Below are positions 25,529 through 33,690 of a stretch of DNA of 58,729 bases, in pieces. This DNA is from Alphaproteobacteria bacterium (GTDB lineage: Bacteria > Pseudomonadota > Alphaproteobacteria > Rickettsiales > VGDC01). A model generated the notes under the pieces. That model was given only the letters and a program-made list of their open reading frames with translations. It was not told where the DNA came from and ran no database searches. Numbering within the stretch: the first letter of the stretch is position 1; the number at the start of each line of letters is the position of its first letter. Location of the stretch: assembly GCA_022450665.1 (NCBI GenBank), contig JAKUPQ010000003.1, positions 5,054 through 63,782 of the forward strand. The letters are read 5' to 3'. Both the position numbers and the translations under genes were made by a program.

Positions 25529-25596
25529 CAATTAGATAAAACAGATTCATCAACCCAAGTTATAATAATATTCGATGACTGTTTAAGGTAAAGATC

Positions 25597-27324
25597 ATGG
25601 CAACAATTAGTTTAGGAAGTATATATAACCAAGGAGGCAAAACCATTGTAGGTGGTGGTAGCTCCAACTTGGATACTGACAGTCTGATTAACAGCCTGGT
25701 TGAAGCCAAACGCCTTCCTGCAGTACGCCTCGAAAGTAACATCGAGAAAAATACTGCAAAGATTGATGCACTTAATGAATTGAGCGGCATCCTGGAGACT
25801 TTCCGCGATGCCGCCAATTTTTTACGCAATCCGCCGGGCGTTGGCAATACGACAGAAAACATTTTTAATTATCGCAGTGCAACGGTGTCATCTAATACCG
25901 GCAGTGCAAGTAATTACCTTTCTGCTACGGTAGAAACCGGAACAGACCCCAGCAGCTATTCGATGACGGTAGATCAGCTGGCAACGAAACAAACCCGTGT
26001 TACCAATACATTCGGCGTGGCAGACCAAGACACGCAGGTAGTAGGAGGCGGTGGGCCTTTTAACGCAGGTACGCTCACCCTTGGCCCCAGCGGTATAACT
26101 ATTGAACTTACCGATGGCGATACTATCAATCAAATGCTCAGCAAAATAAATGCTGTAAAAGCCGATAGTGGCGTTGAGGTAAACTCGGTGAAAGTGGCCG
26201 ATGGCAGCTATCGTCTCACATTCAAGGCAACAACCACCGGCACAGATCAGAATTTTGATTTTACTGCCGCAAACCCTGCGTTCTTCAGTGGCGGATTAGG
26301 GTTCTTTTCTGAAACAGACGCAGTGAATGCCAATGTTACTATTGATGGTACACAGGTGACGCGTCAAACCAATAATATCAGTGATTTGGTAGATGGCATT
26401 ACCTTTAGTGCCACGCAGGAAACTCCACCAGGTACGACATTAACGGTTGGCGTAACCGCTGATACGGAGCTTGCAAAAAATGCCGTGCTCAACTTTGTGG
26501 ACGCTTATAATGAGTTTCGTGTTTTTGCTTCGCGGCAAACTGAAACCAATGATGATGGGGAGCGTGTGAGTGAAGCAGTTATCGGCTCTAACAATTCTCT
26601 GCGCTCACTGATTAATTCAGTTGGCTCTGAAATTTCTGCCATTGTAAGTGGGGTTGCTGGCAATAACTCGCTAGATGCGATTGGTATTGAATTAACGGAT
26701 TTTGCAGGCGATGATGAAACCCCGTTTACCCGTAATATTTTGCAGGTAGATGACGGAAAACTCGATGCCGCATTCGCCTCAGACTTTGAAGCAGTACGTA
26801 AGGTATTCGAATTTAATGCAGTGGCTGACAACCCCAATCTTGTAGTGTTTTCTCGCACGAATGGATTAAACACTAATGATATTAGCTATAATATCGACCA
26901 AACCAATGGTGTTTATGAAGCTACCGTAGATGGAACGACTTATACACTGGAATCTTCGCCTTTAACCAGTGGCGGCGTATCACTTACTGGGCCGGACGGA
27001 TCTCCGCTAGCGGGGTTGAATGTATTGTATACCGATACAGATGATGTGACGGTAAATCTAAGTCTGACGCAAGGTGTGGCAGATCGCTTATATAACATTA
27101 TGAGCGTGTCGCTGAATGATGAAGATGGCATTGTAGCACAGGAAATTGATTCTTTAGACGAGCGTAATGTTCGCCTTGAAGAGGATATCGCCAGAATTGA
27201 TACCATAGTAGAAAATTATCGTTTTACTCTGCTGGAAAGATTTTCGGCACTTGAAGCGGCAATTTCGTCTGTAAACTCGATTTTACAGCTATTAGATGCT
27301 CAGGCGGAGGCGCGTTCAGCATAA
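25597..27324 (+). CDS. fliD: Flagellar filament cap protein FliD
   Basis: FliD caps the filament and folds flagellin subunits at the tip. The 575-residue product shows the N-terminal family motif (GGGSSNLDTDSLINSLVEAK, then ESNIEKNTAKIDALNELSG), the strand-rich middle with VTIDGTQVTRQTNNISDLVDG, TLTVGVTADTELAKNAVLNFVD, and the C-terminal coiled coil from about residue 515 (IDSLDERNVRLEEDIARID). The N-terminal 15 residues before GGGS are unusual but are expected to be disordered. It precedes fliS by 85 bases. Confidence 0.92.
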   Translation: MATISLGSIYNQGGKTIVGGGSSNLDTDSLINSLVEAKRLPAVRLESNIEKNTAKIDALNELSGILETFRDAANFLRNPPGVGNTTENIFNYRSATVSSNTGSASNYLSATVETGTDPSSYSMTVDQLATKQTRVTNTFGVADQDTQVVGGGGPFNAGTLTLGPSGITIELTDGDTINQMLSKINAVKADSGVEVNSVKVADGSYRLTFKATTTGTDQNFDFTAANPAFFSGGLGFFSETDAVNANVTIDGTQVTRQTNNISDLVDGITFSATQETPPGTTLTVGVTADTELAKNAVLNFVDAYNEFRVFASRQTETNDDGERVSEAVIGSNNSLRSLINSVGSEISAIVSGVAGNNSLDAIGIELTDFAGDDETPFTRNILQVDDGKLDAAFASDFEAVRKVFEFNAVADNPNLVVFSRTNGLNTNDISYNIDQTNGVYEATVDGTTYTLESSPLTSGGVSLTGPDGSPLAGLNVLYTDTDDVTVNLSLTQGVADRLYNIMSVSLNDEDGIVAQEIDSLDERNVRLEEDIARIDTIVENYRFTLLERFSALEAAISSVNSILQLLDAQAEARSA

Positions 27325-27353
27325 TAAGAAAACTGCCAAAGTATGGCAGGCTA

Positions 27354-27386
27354 TTAAGGATTGCTTAACCCGAAGTGGTCTATAAT
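27354..27386 (+). promoter_or_regulatory. CtrA-type promoter for fliS
   Basis: TTAAGGATTGCTTAAC (27354-27369) is a perfect TTAA-N7-TTAAC box that covers the -35 region, and TATAAT stands at 27381-27386. The layout of a CtrA box over -35 plus a good -10 is that of CtrA-activated sigma-70 promoters in Caulobacter. The start site would be near 27393, close to the strong AAGGAGG ribosome-binding site of fliS. Confidence 0.6.
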
Positions 27387-27409
27387 GCAAAGTATGCAAG
27401 GAGGAATAA

Positions 27410-27883
27410 ATGTATAACACATCGAAAAACATGCACCAGTACAAGGCTTATGCCACGGCAAACATGACCGTTGGAAAAACCCGTCAGGTAGTAATGTTAT
27501 ATGATGGTGCCTTGCGCTTTATTCAGCAATCCATCGAAGCAATTACGCGTGAAGATTATGAAACGCGCTACAATTTGCTGGCAAAAACATCTGAAATTAT
27601 CAGCGGACTTCAAAATTCACTCGATTTTGAAAATGGCGGCGATATTTCCAAATTATTATATGATTATTATGCTTCATTAGACGCACGCTTATTTACCGTT
27701 CACCGCAGCAATGATGTTGCAATGTTAGAAGCGGTATCGAAAGAAATTCGCATGATGCGCAATGTCTGGCATGAAATTGACCAAGAACAGTCCGGAGCAG
27801 CAAAAACATCTGCTGAGGCAGATTCCAGCGCTCCAGTAATGCCCACTACCGAAGCATATAGCGGTGTTGGCGTATCGGCATAA
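27410..27883 (+). CDS. fliS: Flagellin export chaperone FliS
   Basis: FliS binds the C-terminal helix of flagellin and keeps it unfolded for export. The 157-residue product has the family signatures HQYKAYATANMTVGKTRQVV, MLYDGALRFIQQSIEAI, and helices through RLFTVHRSNDVAMLEAVSKE. A polar tail of about 30 residues extends past the usual end. A strong AAGGAGG precedes the start. It has its own CtrA-type promoter besides probable read-through from fliD, and a terminator follows. Confidence 0.93.
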   Translation: MYNTSKNMHQYKAYATANMTVGKTRQVVMLYDGALRFIQQSIEAITREDYETRYNLLAKTSEIISGLQNSLDFENGGDISKLLYDYYASLDARLFTVHRSNDVAMLEAVSKEIRMMRNVWHEIDQEQSGAAKTSAEADSSAPVMPTTEAYSGVGVSA

Positions 27884-27917
27884 ATTTGATTCATTAACTT
27901 TCCTTTATCTTCACTTG

Positions 27918-27945
27918 GCCCTCGATTTATCGGGGGCTTTTTTTT
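27918..27945 (+). terminator. Rho-independent terminator after fliS
   Basis: GCCCTCGA (27918-27925) pairs with TCGGGGGC (27930-27937) with one T-G wobble and a TTTA loop, followed by eight T. It closes the flagellin-flaG-fliD-fliS unit. Confidence 0.9.
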
Positions 27946-28060
27946 AGCCTTTTTTGAGGCGGGCAATAATTGCCCAGTCATGCCTTGGCGACATCTGAAA
28001 ATTTAATGACGGACTATGCATAACATTAATATATAGCTATTTATCAACGTATTAATATGT

Positions 28061-28078
28061 TTGGCATGGGGCTTGCAT
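28061..28078 (+). promoter_or_regulatory. Sigma-54 (-24/-12) promoter for fliK-flgD-flgE
   Basis: TTGGCATGGGGCTTGCATT has GG at 28063-28064 and GC at 28075-28076 with ten bases between and a perfect TTGCA -12 element. The -24 element is TGGCAT rather than TGGCAC. The predicted start is about 45 bases upstream of the fliK ATG. Confidence 0.75.
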
Positions 28079-28132
28079 TGTTAATGGTGCCTAAGAGCGC
28101 AATAATAAAAACGCAAGTGAACAAGGTATATT

Positions 28133-29860
28133 ATGACCGTTTCGTTGATGAATATGTTAGGAGGCATTGTAGCCCCAGCCGGAGCCAAGCTAGGCGATGG
28201 TGCGGGTGGCATGATTCTTGGTAGTGAAGGCGGCGCCGCATTTAACAATGCTATGGCGGCTACCGATACACAAGGCATCTCGATAGAGCAATTACGTTCG
28301 TTCTTTGTTACCCATGGCGCTAAAATTCCTGCCGCTTTGAATAACAGCGAAGGGCAGACCGCAACTCAGGTGCTGGCGCAAATGTTCTCGGCGCAAGATG
28401 GGAAAAAACTGCCGGGCGATATGGCGTTAGCTTTACAAGAAATTTTACCGCAGGAAATGGTGGCTACCATCAAAACCGCGCTGGATAATTTGCAAGGGAC
28501 TGCTGCAGCAGAACTGCAAAGTGACAATACCATTAATACAGATTTGCTGGAGCAGCTTCCGCAGCGCGAATTAACGCCCGAAGAGCTTTCGCAACTGGTG
28601 CAGGAAACAGGTTTACCGCCAATCGTTATTTTTGCTGCACTTCAAGATACTCCCGCCGCATCTCCTAACCTTGCCTTTGCAATGGTGGAAGATATGGGCG
28701 CAGCCGAAGCTGATGCAAATTTGCCTTTGCCACGGGTAACGCCTAATCAGGCAGCGGCATCGTCAGCGCTGGATACTGGCTTGAAAGCGAATGTTGGGCA
28801 AGTAGCAGATGCAGCCAGTAAGAATAATGATGCACAGCAACCCGCAGCGCAGGCTAGTGCCGCAGAAAATAAAAATGCTCTCGGCGCGCAACTCACCAGT
28901 CAACTGGCAGCAGTGGATTTTTCTGCTATGGAGCAGAATAAGCGTGATGTGATTAAACGCATGGTAGAAGTGCTGCGTGGCAATGCAGAGCAAAGCGAAT
29001 TTAATTTAAATGGACAAGCAAAGCAGGCGGCTGCAAACGGAAATGAGAAATCTGCAGAAATGCTGGCAAAAGCAACGCCAAATGCCAACGCCAAAGCAAA
29101 TGTCGCTCAGCCAGCGCCGCAGATGCCAACGTTTGTGGCTACGAATGACGCTACTGCAACCGCTTCGCCTAATGGCCAGCCGCAGCAACAGGCCGCACTA
29201 AATGCAGAGGGTGTAATGTTGCAGCAAGCAGCCCGCTCTAATGGTGACAATCCTACGCAGCCAGCGCCGCAAACGGCAAGTCAGGCAACCGATGCGCCGC
29301 AACAAAATACGTTTGCCGCCAGCTTAGAGCAAAGCTCGGCACTGAGAGGAGCAGGAACTTCGGACACGATGAACGCACATTTACGTCATCAGCCGCAAGC
29401 GCAGCAGCCAGCACCGGCAGATCAGGTGGCAGTTCACATTAGTAAGGCCATTGCAGATGGCAGTTCTAAAATGGAAATTCAGCTAAAACCTCACGAAATG
29501 GGTCGGGTAGATGTGCGCATTGAAACCGATAGTGATGGGCGCTCGCAGGTGATTGTTACCGCAGATAAGCGCGACACTCTTGAGATGCTCCAGCGTGATG
29601 CACGTGGATTAGAGCGCGCACTGGCCGATGCCGGACTTAAGACCGATAGCAACAGTCTGAGTTTTAATTTGCGTGGCGGTGACGGACAGCAGCACGCACA
29701 AAGCGAACGTGACAATAACAGTAACAAGCCCGCTTTCGATATGAATGCAAACTATGCCCAGATTGACGAAAAGCTTGGTGAAAGTGAAATGGCGCTGACC
29801 TATGACGCAGGAAGGGCATATCGCCTGAATGTGGATTGGGGTTTAGACATCAGCGTATAA
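28133..29860 (+). CDS. fliK: Flagellar hook-length control protein FliK
   Basis: FliK is the secreted ruler that measures hook length and switches the export gate to late substrates. The 575-residue product has the expected layout: a long Ala/Gln/Asn/Pro-rich, poorly conserved N-terminal and middle part, and a globular C-terminal domain (about 430-545) with MEIQLKPHEMGRVDVRIET and DTLEMLQRDARGLERALADA. It is first in a sigma-54-driven hook operon with flgD and flgE. Confidence 0.9.
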   Translation: MTVSLMNMLGGIVAPAGAKLGDGAGGMILGSEGGAAFNNAMAATDTQGISIEQLRSFFVTHGAKIPAALNNSEGQTATQVLAQMFSAQDGKKLPGDMALALQEILPQEMVATIKTALDNLQGTAAAELQSDNTINTDLLEQLPQRELTPEELSQLVQETGLPPIVIFAALQDTPAASPNLAFAMVEDMGAAEADANLPLPRVTPNQAAASSALDTGLKANVGQVADAASKNNDAQQPAAQASAAENKNALGAQLTSQLAAVDFSAMEQNKRDVIKRMVEVLRGNAEQSEFNLNGQAKQAAANGNEKSAEMLAKATPNANAKANVAQPAPQMPTFVATNDATATASPNGQPQQQAALNAEGVMLQQAARSNGDNPTQPAPQTASQATDAPQQNTFAASLEQSSALRGAGTSDTMNAHLRHQPQAQQPAPADQVAVHISKAIADGSSKMEIQLKPHEMGRVDVRIETDSDGRSQVIVTADKRDTLEMLQRDARGLERALADAGLKTDSNSLSFNLRGGDGQQHAQSERDNNSNKPAFDMNANYAQIDEKLGESEMALTYDAGRAYRLNVDWGLDISV

Positions 29861-29871
29861 GGAGAAAGACT

Positions 29872-30558
29872 ATGGTAGAAGCAGTTACATCAACCAATCC
29901 AGCGGTAACCACTAAGGATTCTGCAGCGGAAAAAGCCCGTACGCAGCTTAGCGGCGATTTTGATACATTTTTGCTGTTGTTAACCACACAGCTAAAAAAT
30001 CAGGATCCGGCAGATCCTATGGATAGCAGCGAGTTTACTTCGCAGCTGGTGCAGTTTGCTAATGTAGAGCAAGCGATTGCCACCAACGAAAACCTCGAAA
30101 AAATGCTGGCAGCGGATCGTAACGATCAGATCAGTACGGCAGCCAATTATATTGGTAAATTTGTAGAAGCTAGTGGAGATTCTTCGCGTCTGAGTAACGG
30201 AGTGGCATCATTTTCATACAGCTTGCCAGCAACGGCATTTGAGGCCGAGGTGGTGATTACCGATGATTTGGGGCAAGTGGTATATAAAGGCGCCGCACCC
30301 ACCGAGAAAGGTAAAAACGATGTGTTATGGGATGGTACCAGTAATATTGACGGCCAAACCAAACCCGATGGTACGTATCATATCAATATTATAGCTAAAG
30401 ATACGCAGCAAAAAGCCATCGAAGCCACCACATTCACCACTGGCTTTGTTTCAGAGGTAAATCTGGAAGGTGGCGAAATGGTGCTGAAGATTGGCGACAT
30501 TGAGTTAGCGCTCGACAAAATCAAGGCGGTACGTGACCCCGCAGACTTTGTGAGCTGA
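29872..30558 (+). CDS. flgD: Flagellar hook assembly scaffold FlgD
   Basis: FlgD caps the growing hook. The start at 29872 has AAGGAG upstream; an in-frame ATG at 29836 lies inside fliK and is excluded. The 228-residue product has the N-terminal motif DTFLLLLTTQLKNQDPADPM and SSEFTSQLVQFANVEQAIATN, then two beta domains (FlgD Ig-like, VVYKGAAPTEKGKNDVLWDG and GTYHINIIAKD). It lies 11 bases after fliK and 51 before flgE. Confidence 0.94.
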   Translation: MVEAVTSTNPAVTTKDSAAEKARTQLSGDFDTFLLLLTTQLKNQDPADPMDSSEFTSQLVQFANVEQAIATNENLEKMLAADRNDQISTAANYIGKFVEASGDSSRLSNGVASFSYSLPATAFEAEVVITDDLGQVVYKGAAPTEKGKNDVLWDGTSNIDGQTKPDGTYHINIIAKDTQQKAIEATTFTTGFVSEVNLEGGEMVLKIGDIELALDKIKAVRDPADFVS

Positions 30559-30609
30559 GATTAATTATTATTTTTTAGACGATTTTATAGGGATGAACGG
30601 GAGGATACT

Positions 30610-32865
30610 ATGAGTTTATATGGAGCACTTTTCGCCGGTGTAGGCGGCCTGAAAGCACAAGGTACCAAAATTGGTATTATTTCGGATAACATAGCAAACG
30701 TAAACACTACAGGCTATAAAGCCACTAAAGCGGCATTTGAAACACTGGTAGTAAATTCTACTTCGAATGTTTCTTATGCGCCGGGCGGTGTTGTTGCCAA
30801 CAGTGTGCAGCTGGTAGATAAGCAGGGCATTTTGACTGCTACCGATGCCCCCACCGACATTGCTATGTCAGGTAACGGATTTTTTGCAGTAAACGCACAG
30901 CCCGATGGATCAGGCCAGCCACTTTATACCCGCGCTGGTGCATTTCGTCAGGATGAGTTGGGTAACTTCAGAAATTCTTCGGGGTTCTTTTTACAAGGCT
31001 GGCCTCTTGATCGTGAAGGCCGTTTGCCAGGTGCGCCGGGTAACCTGAACACCACATCTTCGGCAAACCTTGATTCTTTGGAAACGGTGAATATCGAAAC
31101 CCAAAGTGGGGTAGCCAGCGGCACGACTCAAATTGAAATTGGTGCAAATCTGGATGCGGGCGAAGGCATTTATCCGGGTTCGGGTGTAGATATTGCAATG
31201 GATATTAATAACCCCGTAAACTATGGAATTTCAGCATCCAGTGTGATTGTGCCGGATACCGCAGCTACGGGTAATGGTATTGTATCAGGTGACGCTATTA
31301 CGGTGCAAACCGGTGGTGGCTTGACCTATACCTACGAATATGGCGGATTTGATGAGGGTAATGATATTGCCGCAGGTATCGTAAATGCGACCACTGCAAC
31401 ACAATCGTTCTTGTCTTCTGCCGGTGGTTTCAGCGCTGCTGAGTTAAGCTTTAACATTGATAGCGGTGGACAGCTATACACTTTCACGTATGTTGCAAGC
31501 TCACCAAACGCAGAAGAACTGGAATTTAATAACCTTACCAATTTAGCTGCCGCCATTAATGAAACCGGCGCATTAAGTGCCCGTGTGGAAAATGGCCGCT
31601 TATATATTGCGCCTATTGATGCAAATGACGCGATGACCTTCACTAATACTGCCGCTGCTCCTTATGGTGCGCTTGCTGGTGGCCCATATGCACCAGGCGC
31701 GACTCCACCAGATTGGGTAAATGAAATTGGCTTAACCGATACTTTGGTGAGCGCTACCCCACGTTTCGCAAGTTTACAAGGCCTTGCAGATCTGGTGAAT
31801 GATTCTACAGGTATATCTGCGGTAGTATCTAATCCACTATCCGATGCCAATATTCAGATTTATGTAGATGATCCATTGGATGAAATTGGTTATTACGATG
31901 GTACCGACGCAGATGCAACCACGGTAGAAAACACAGGTAGCTTAATTTTGGAATTTGGTTTGGCAACAAATGCTAATTTCAATGGCAATAATACTGCTAC
32001 GCCTACGGCGCTTTCGGCGAACTCAAACTTTGTGTCACCATTGGCTGCTGCGTATAATGCTGCGGCAGATGGTACCGGCACAAACGGTGAAAATATGGCC
32101 TCCGGCGATATTGTGGCAGATTTCAGCCGGAACGTACGGGTATATGATGCTCTGGGAGCCGGCCATGATTTGCGGGTTAGTTTCTTAAAAATTGGTGAAA
32201 ACAACTGGGCGTTAGAGGTGCATTCGCTCCCTGCTTCGGAAGTAAATACTAATCTGGTAAACGGACAGGTATCTACAGGGGTTATTACCTTTAACGGAGA
32301 CGGTTCTTTACGCTCGCTGAGTACTGGCTTGACAGAACCTATCGACATTACGTGGAATAATGGCGCACAGGCAAGCAACATTACCTTCGATTGGGGTAGC
32401 GCTGGGTTGCCATTTGGAACGCTAAATGCCGCAGCAATTGGCCAAACGGATGGTTTGTCGCAGTTCGATTCGGCCTATAACGTAGCATTTGTAAACCAGA
32501 ATGGTGCGCCGGTAGGTGAGTTGATTGGAGTTGTAATTAACGATGAAGGCTTCGTAATTGCCAGCTATTCCAATGGTGAAACGCAAAGCTTGTATAAACT
32601 TCCGGTAGCAGACTTTACCAACCCTAACGGATTGGCAGGTGTATCGGGTAACGTGTATGCACAAACTCAGGAATCAGGAGAGGTGAACTTACGCGAAGCC
32701 GGCAGTAACGGTACGGGTACTATCGTATCGGCATCGTTGGAGTCTTCTAACGTAGAGTTGGCGGATGAGCTTACCGACATGATTGTTGCGCAGCGCGCCT
32801 ATCAGGCCAGTGCAAAAGTAATTTCTACCAGTGATGAGCTGCTAGAGGAGTTGAACAGACTCTAA
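30610..32865 (+). CDS. flgE: Flagellar hook protein FlgE (oversized)
   Basis: FlgE builds the hook. The N-terminus (LYGALFAGVGGLKAQGTKIG, DNIANVNTTGYKATKAAF) and the C-terminus (ASLESSNVELADELTDMI, AQRAYQASAKVISTSDELLE) are canonical, with the RAGAFRQDELGNF and GFFLQGWPL motifs in between. At 751 residues it is nearly twice the enterobacterial length; about residues 180-520 form a large Ala/Asn/Thr/Gly-rich insertion typical of extended alphaproteobacterial hooks. GGGAGGA precedes the ATG. A chain of stem-loops begins directly after its stop. Confidence 0.95.
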   Translation: MSLYGALFAGVGGLKAQGTKIGIISDNIANVNTTGYKATKAAFETLVVNSTSNVSYAPGGVVANSVQLVDKQGILTATDAPTDIAMSGNGFFAVNAQPDGSGQPLYTRAGAFRQDELGNFRNSSGFFLQGWPLDREGRLPGAPGNLNTTSSANLDSLETVNIETQSGVASGTTQIEIGANLDAGEGIYPGSGVDIAMDINNPVNYGISASSVIVPDTAATGNGIVSGDAITVQTGGGLTYTYEYGGFDEGNDIAAGIVNATTATQSFLSSAGGFSAAELSFNIDSGGQLYTFTYVASSPNAEELEFNNLTNLAAAINETGALSARVENGRLYIAPIDANDAMTFTNTAAAPYGALAGGPYAPGATPPDWVNEIGLTDTLVSATPRFASLQGLADLVNDSTGISAVVSNPLSDANIQIYVDDPLDEIGYYDGTDADATTVENTGSLILEFGLATNANFNGNNTATPTALSANSNFVSPLAAAYNAAADGTGTNGENMASGDIVADFSRNVRVYDALGAGHDLRVSFLKIGENNWALEVHSLPASEVNTNLVNGQVSTGVITFNGDGSLRSLSTGLTEPIDITWNNGAQASNITFDWGSAGLPFGTLNAAAIGQTDGLSQFDSAYNVAFVNQNGAPVGELIGVVINDEGFVIASYSNGETQSLYKLPVADFTNPNGLAGVSGNVYAQTQESGEVNLREAGSNGTGTIVSASLESSNVELADELTDMIVAQRAYQASAKVISTSDELLEELNRL

Positions 32866-32873
32866 TACGTGAT

Positions 32874-33006
32874 TCCCACCAGAGATAGCCTCTTTGGTGG
32901 GATATACCAAAACTAATGCGGTCTGTTGGCCGCGACAGGTAGGGGTGGACAGTAGACCACATTAGTTTTGGAGTGTGCTTATAAACACGCAGTTTGCCAA
33001 GCACAC
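32874..33006 (+). other. Chain of three strong stem-loops after flgE (possible structured RNA)
   Basis: Hairpin 1: TCCCACCA (32874-32881) with TGGTGGGA (32895-32902), extended inward by four more pairs. Hairpin 2: 18-base arms 32907-32924 and 32954-32971 that pair at 17 of 18 positions around a 29-base loop. Hairpin 3: GTGTGCTT (32973-32980) with AAGCACAC (32999-33006). The hairpins are nearly contiguous and are followed by a classic terminator, so the region may be a small RNA or a structured 3' end of the flgE transcript. I do not recognise a known RNA family. A short inverted-repeat mobile element is an alternative for hairpin 2. Confidence 0.5.
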
Positions 33007-33044
33007 CGACACAAGATTTACCTTGGGTCAATGATGAGCAACTC

Positions 33045-33074
33045 GGCGGGAAGGAAACTTCCCGCCATTTTTTT
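33045..33074 (+). terminator. Strong Rho-independent terminator after the flgE stem-loops
   Basis: GGCGGGAAG (33045-33053) pairs perfectly with CTTCCCGCC (33058-33066) around a GAAA tetraloop, followed by seven T. It ends the fliK-flgD-flgE transcript or a separate small RNA. Confidence 0.95.
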
Positions 33075-33129
33075 ATGATTCACCTACGCGAAAGTTGCGT
33101 TATACTGATAAAAACACTTAGGATTATAT

Positions 33130-33672
33130 ATGACTTGCTTTCAGAAAACTTCTCACAAAAGACCTATGGTTGTATGGCTTTGTATTGCCTCGATGCTGTG
33201 TGCCAACGCGGCTCAAGCACAAAGCATGGCGGATAAAACAAAAAATGCGGTGGCAAGCGCGGTAAGTGAGCATGTGGATGGCGATGCAATGGTATATTAT
33301 GGCACGGGCATTAATCCACAAGCATATCCTTGTGCACGTGCGGGGATTATACATTTATATCAGCAGCGCGAAGAAATCAGTAGTTTGGGAAAATTTCACC
33401 CCAAGCGTATTTTTGCATGGGTGCTGGAAACCTCAAGCTATTACATGATGCGCTTTGTGGATTTTTTGAAAGGGCTGTTTAATCGCGGTTCGATAGAGCG
33501 CGGTATACAAGGAATTCAATCCATGGCGAAAGGGGGGAATCCGCTTAAGGGTATGGATGGCAAAGTGGAAGGTTGGATGAGTGATTTAAGCCCGAAAGGA
33601 GAGTTTGTGTTAAAGCGGAAAATGCATAACACAATACGCAACACCACAAATGAAGACGGTAGTTGTAAGTGA
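33130..33672 (+). CDS. Secreted protein of unknown function
   Basis: This 180-residue protein starts with a Sec signal peptide (hydrophobic about residues 13-24, cleavage near AAQAQS). The mature part has a single pair of cysteines (in YPCARAG and the C-terminal GSCK), which could form a disulfide, and a Met/Gly-rich middle. AGGA precedes the start and a possible -10 TATACT lies at 33101. I recognise no domain. It stands alone between the flgE terminator and the convergent acyl-CoA dehydrogenase. Confidence 0.65.
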   Translation: MTCFQKTSHKRPMVVWLCIASMLCANAAQAQSMADKTKNAVASAVSEHVDGDAMVYYGTGINPQAYPCARAGIIHLYQQREEISSLGKFHPKRIFAWVLETSSYYMMRFVDFLKGLFNRGSIERGIQGIQSMAKGGNPLKGMDGKVEGWMSDLSPKGEFVLKRKMHNTIRNTTNEDGSCK

Positions 33673-33690
33673 TAGCCACAGTGCTTAGAC

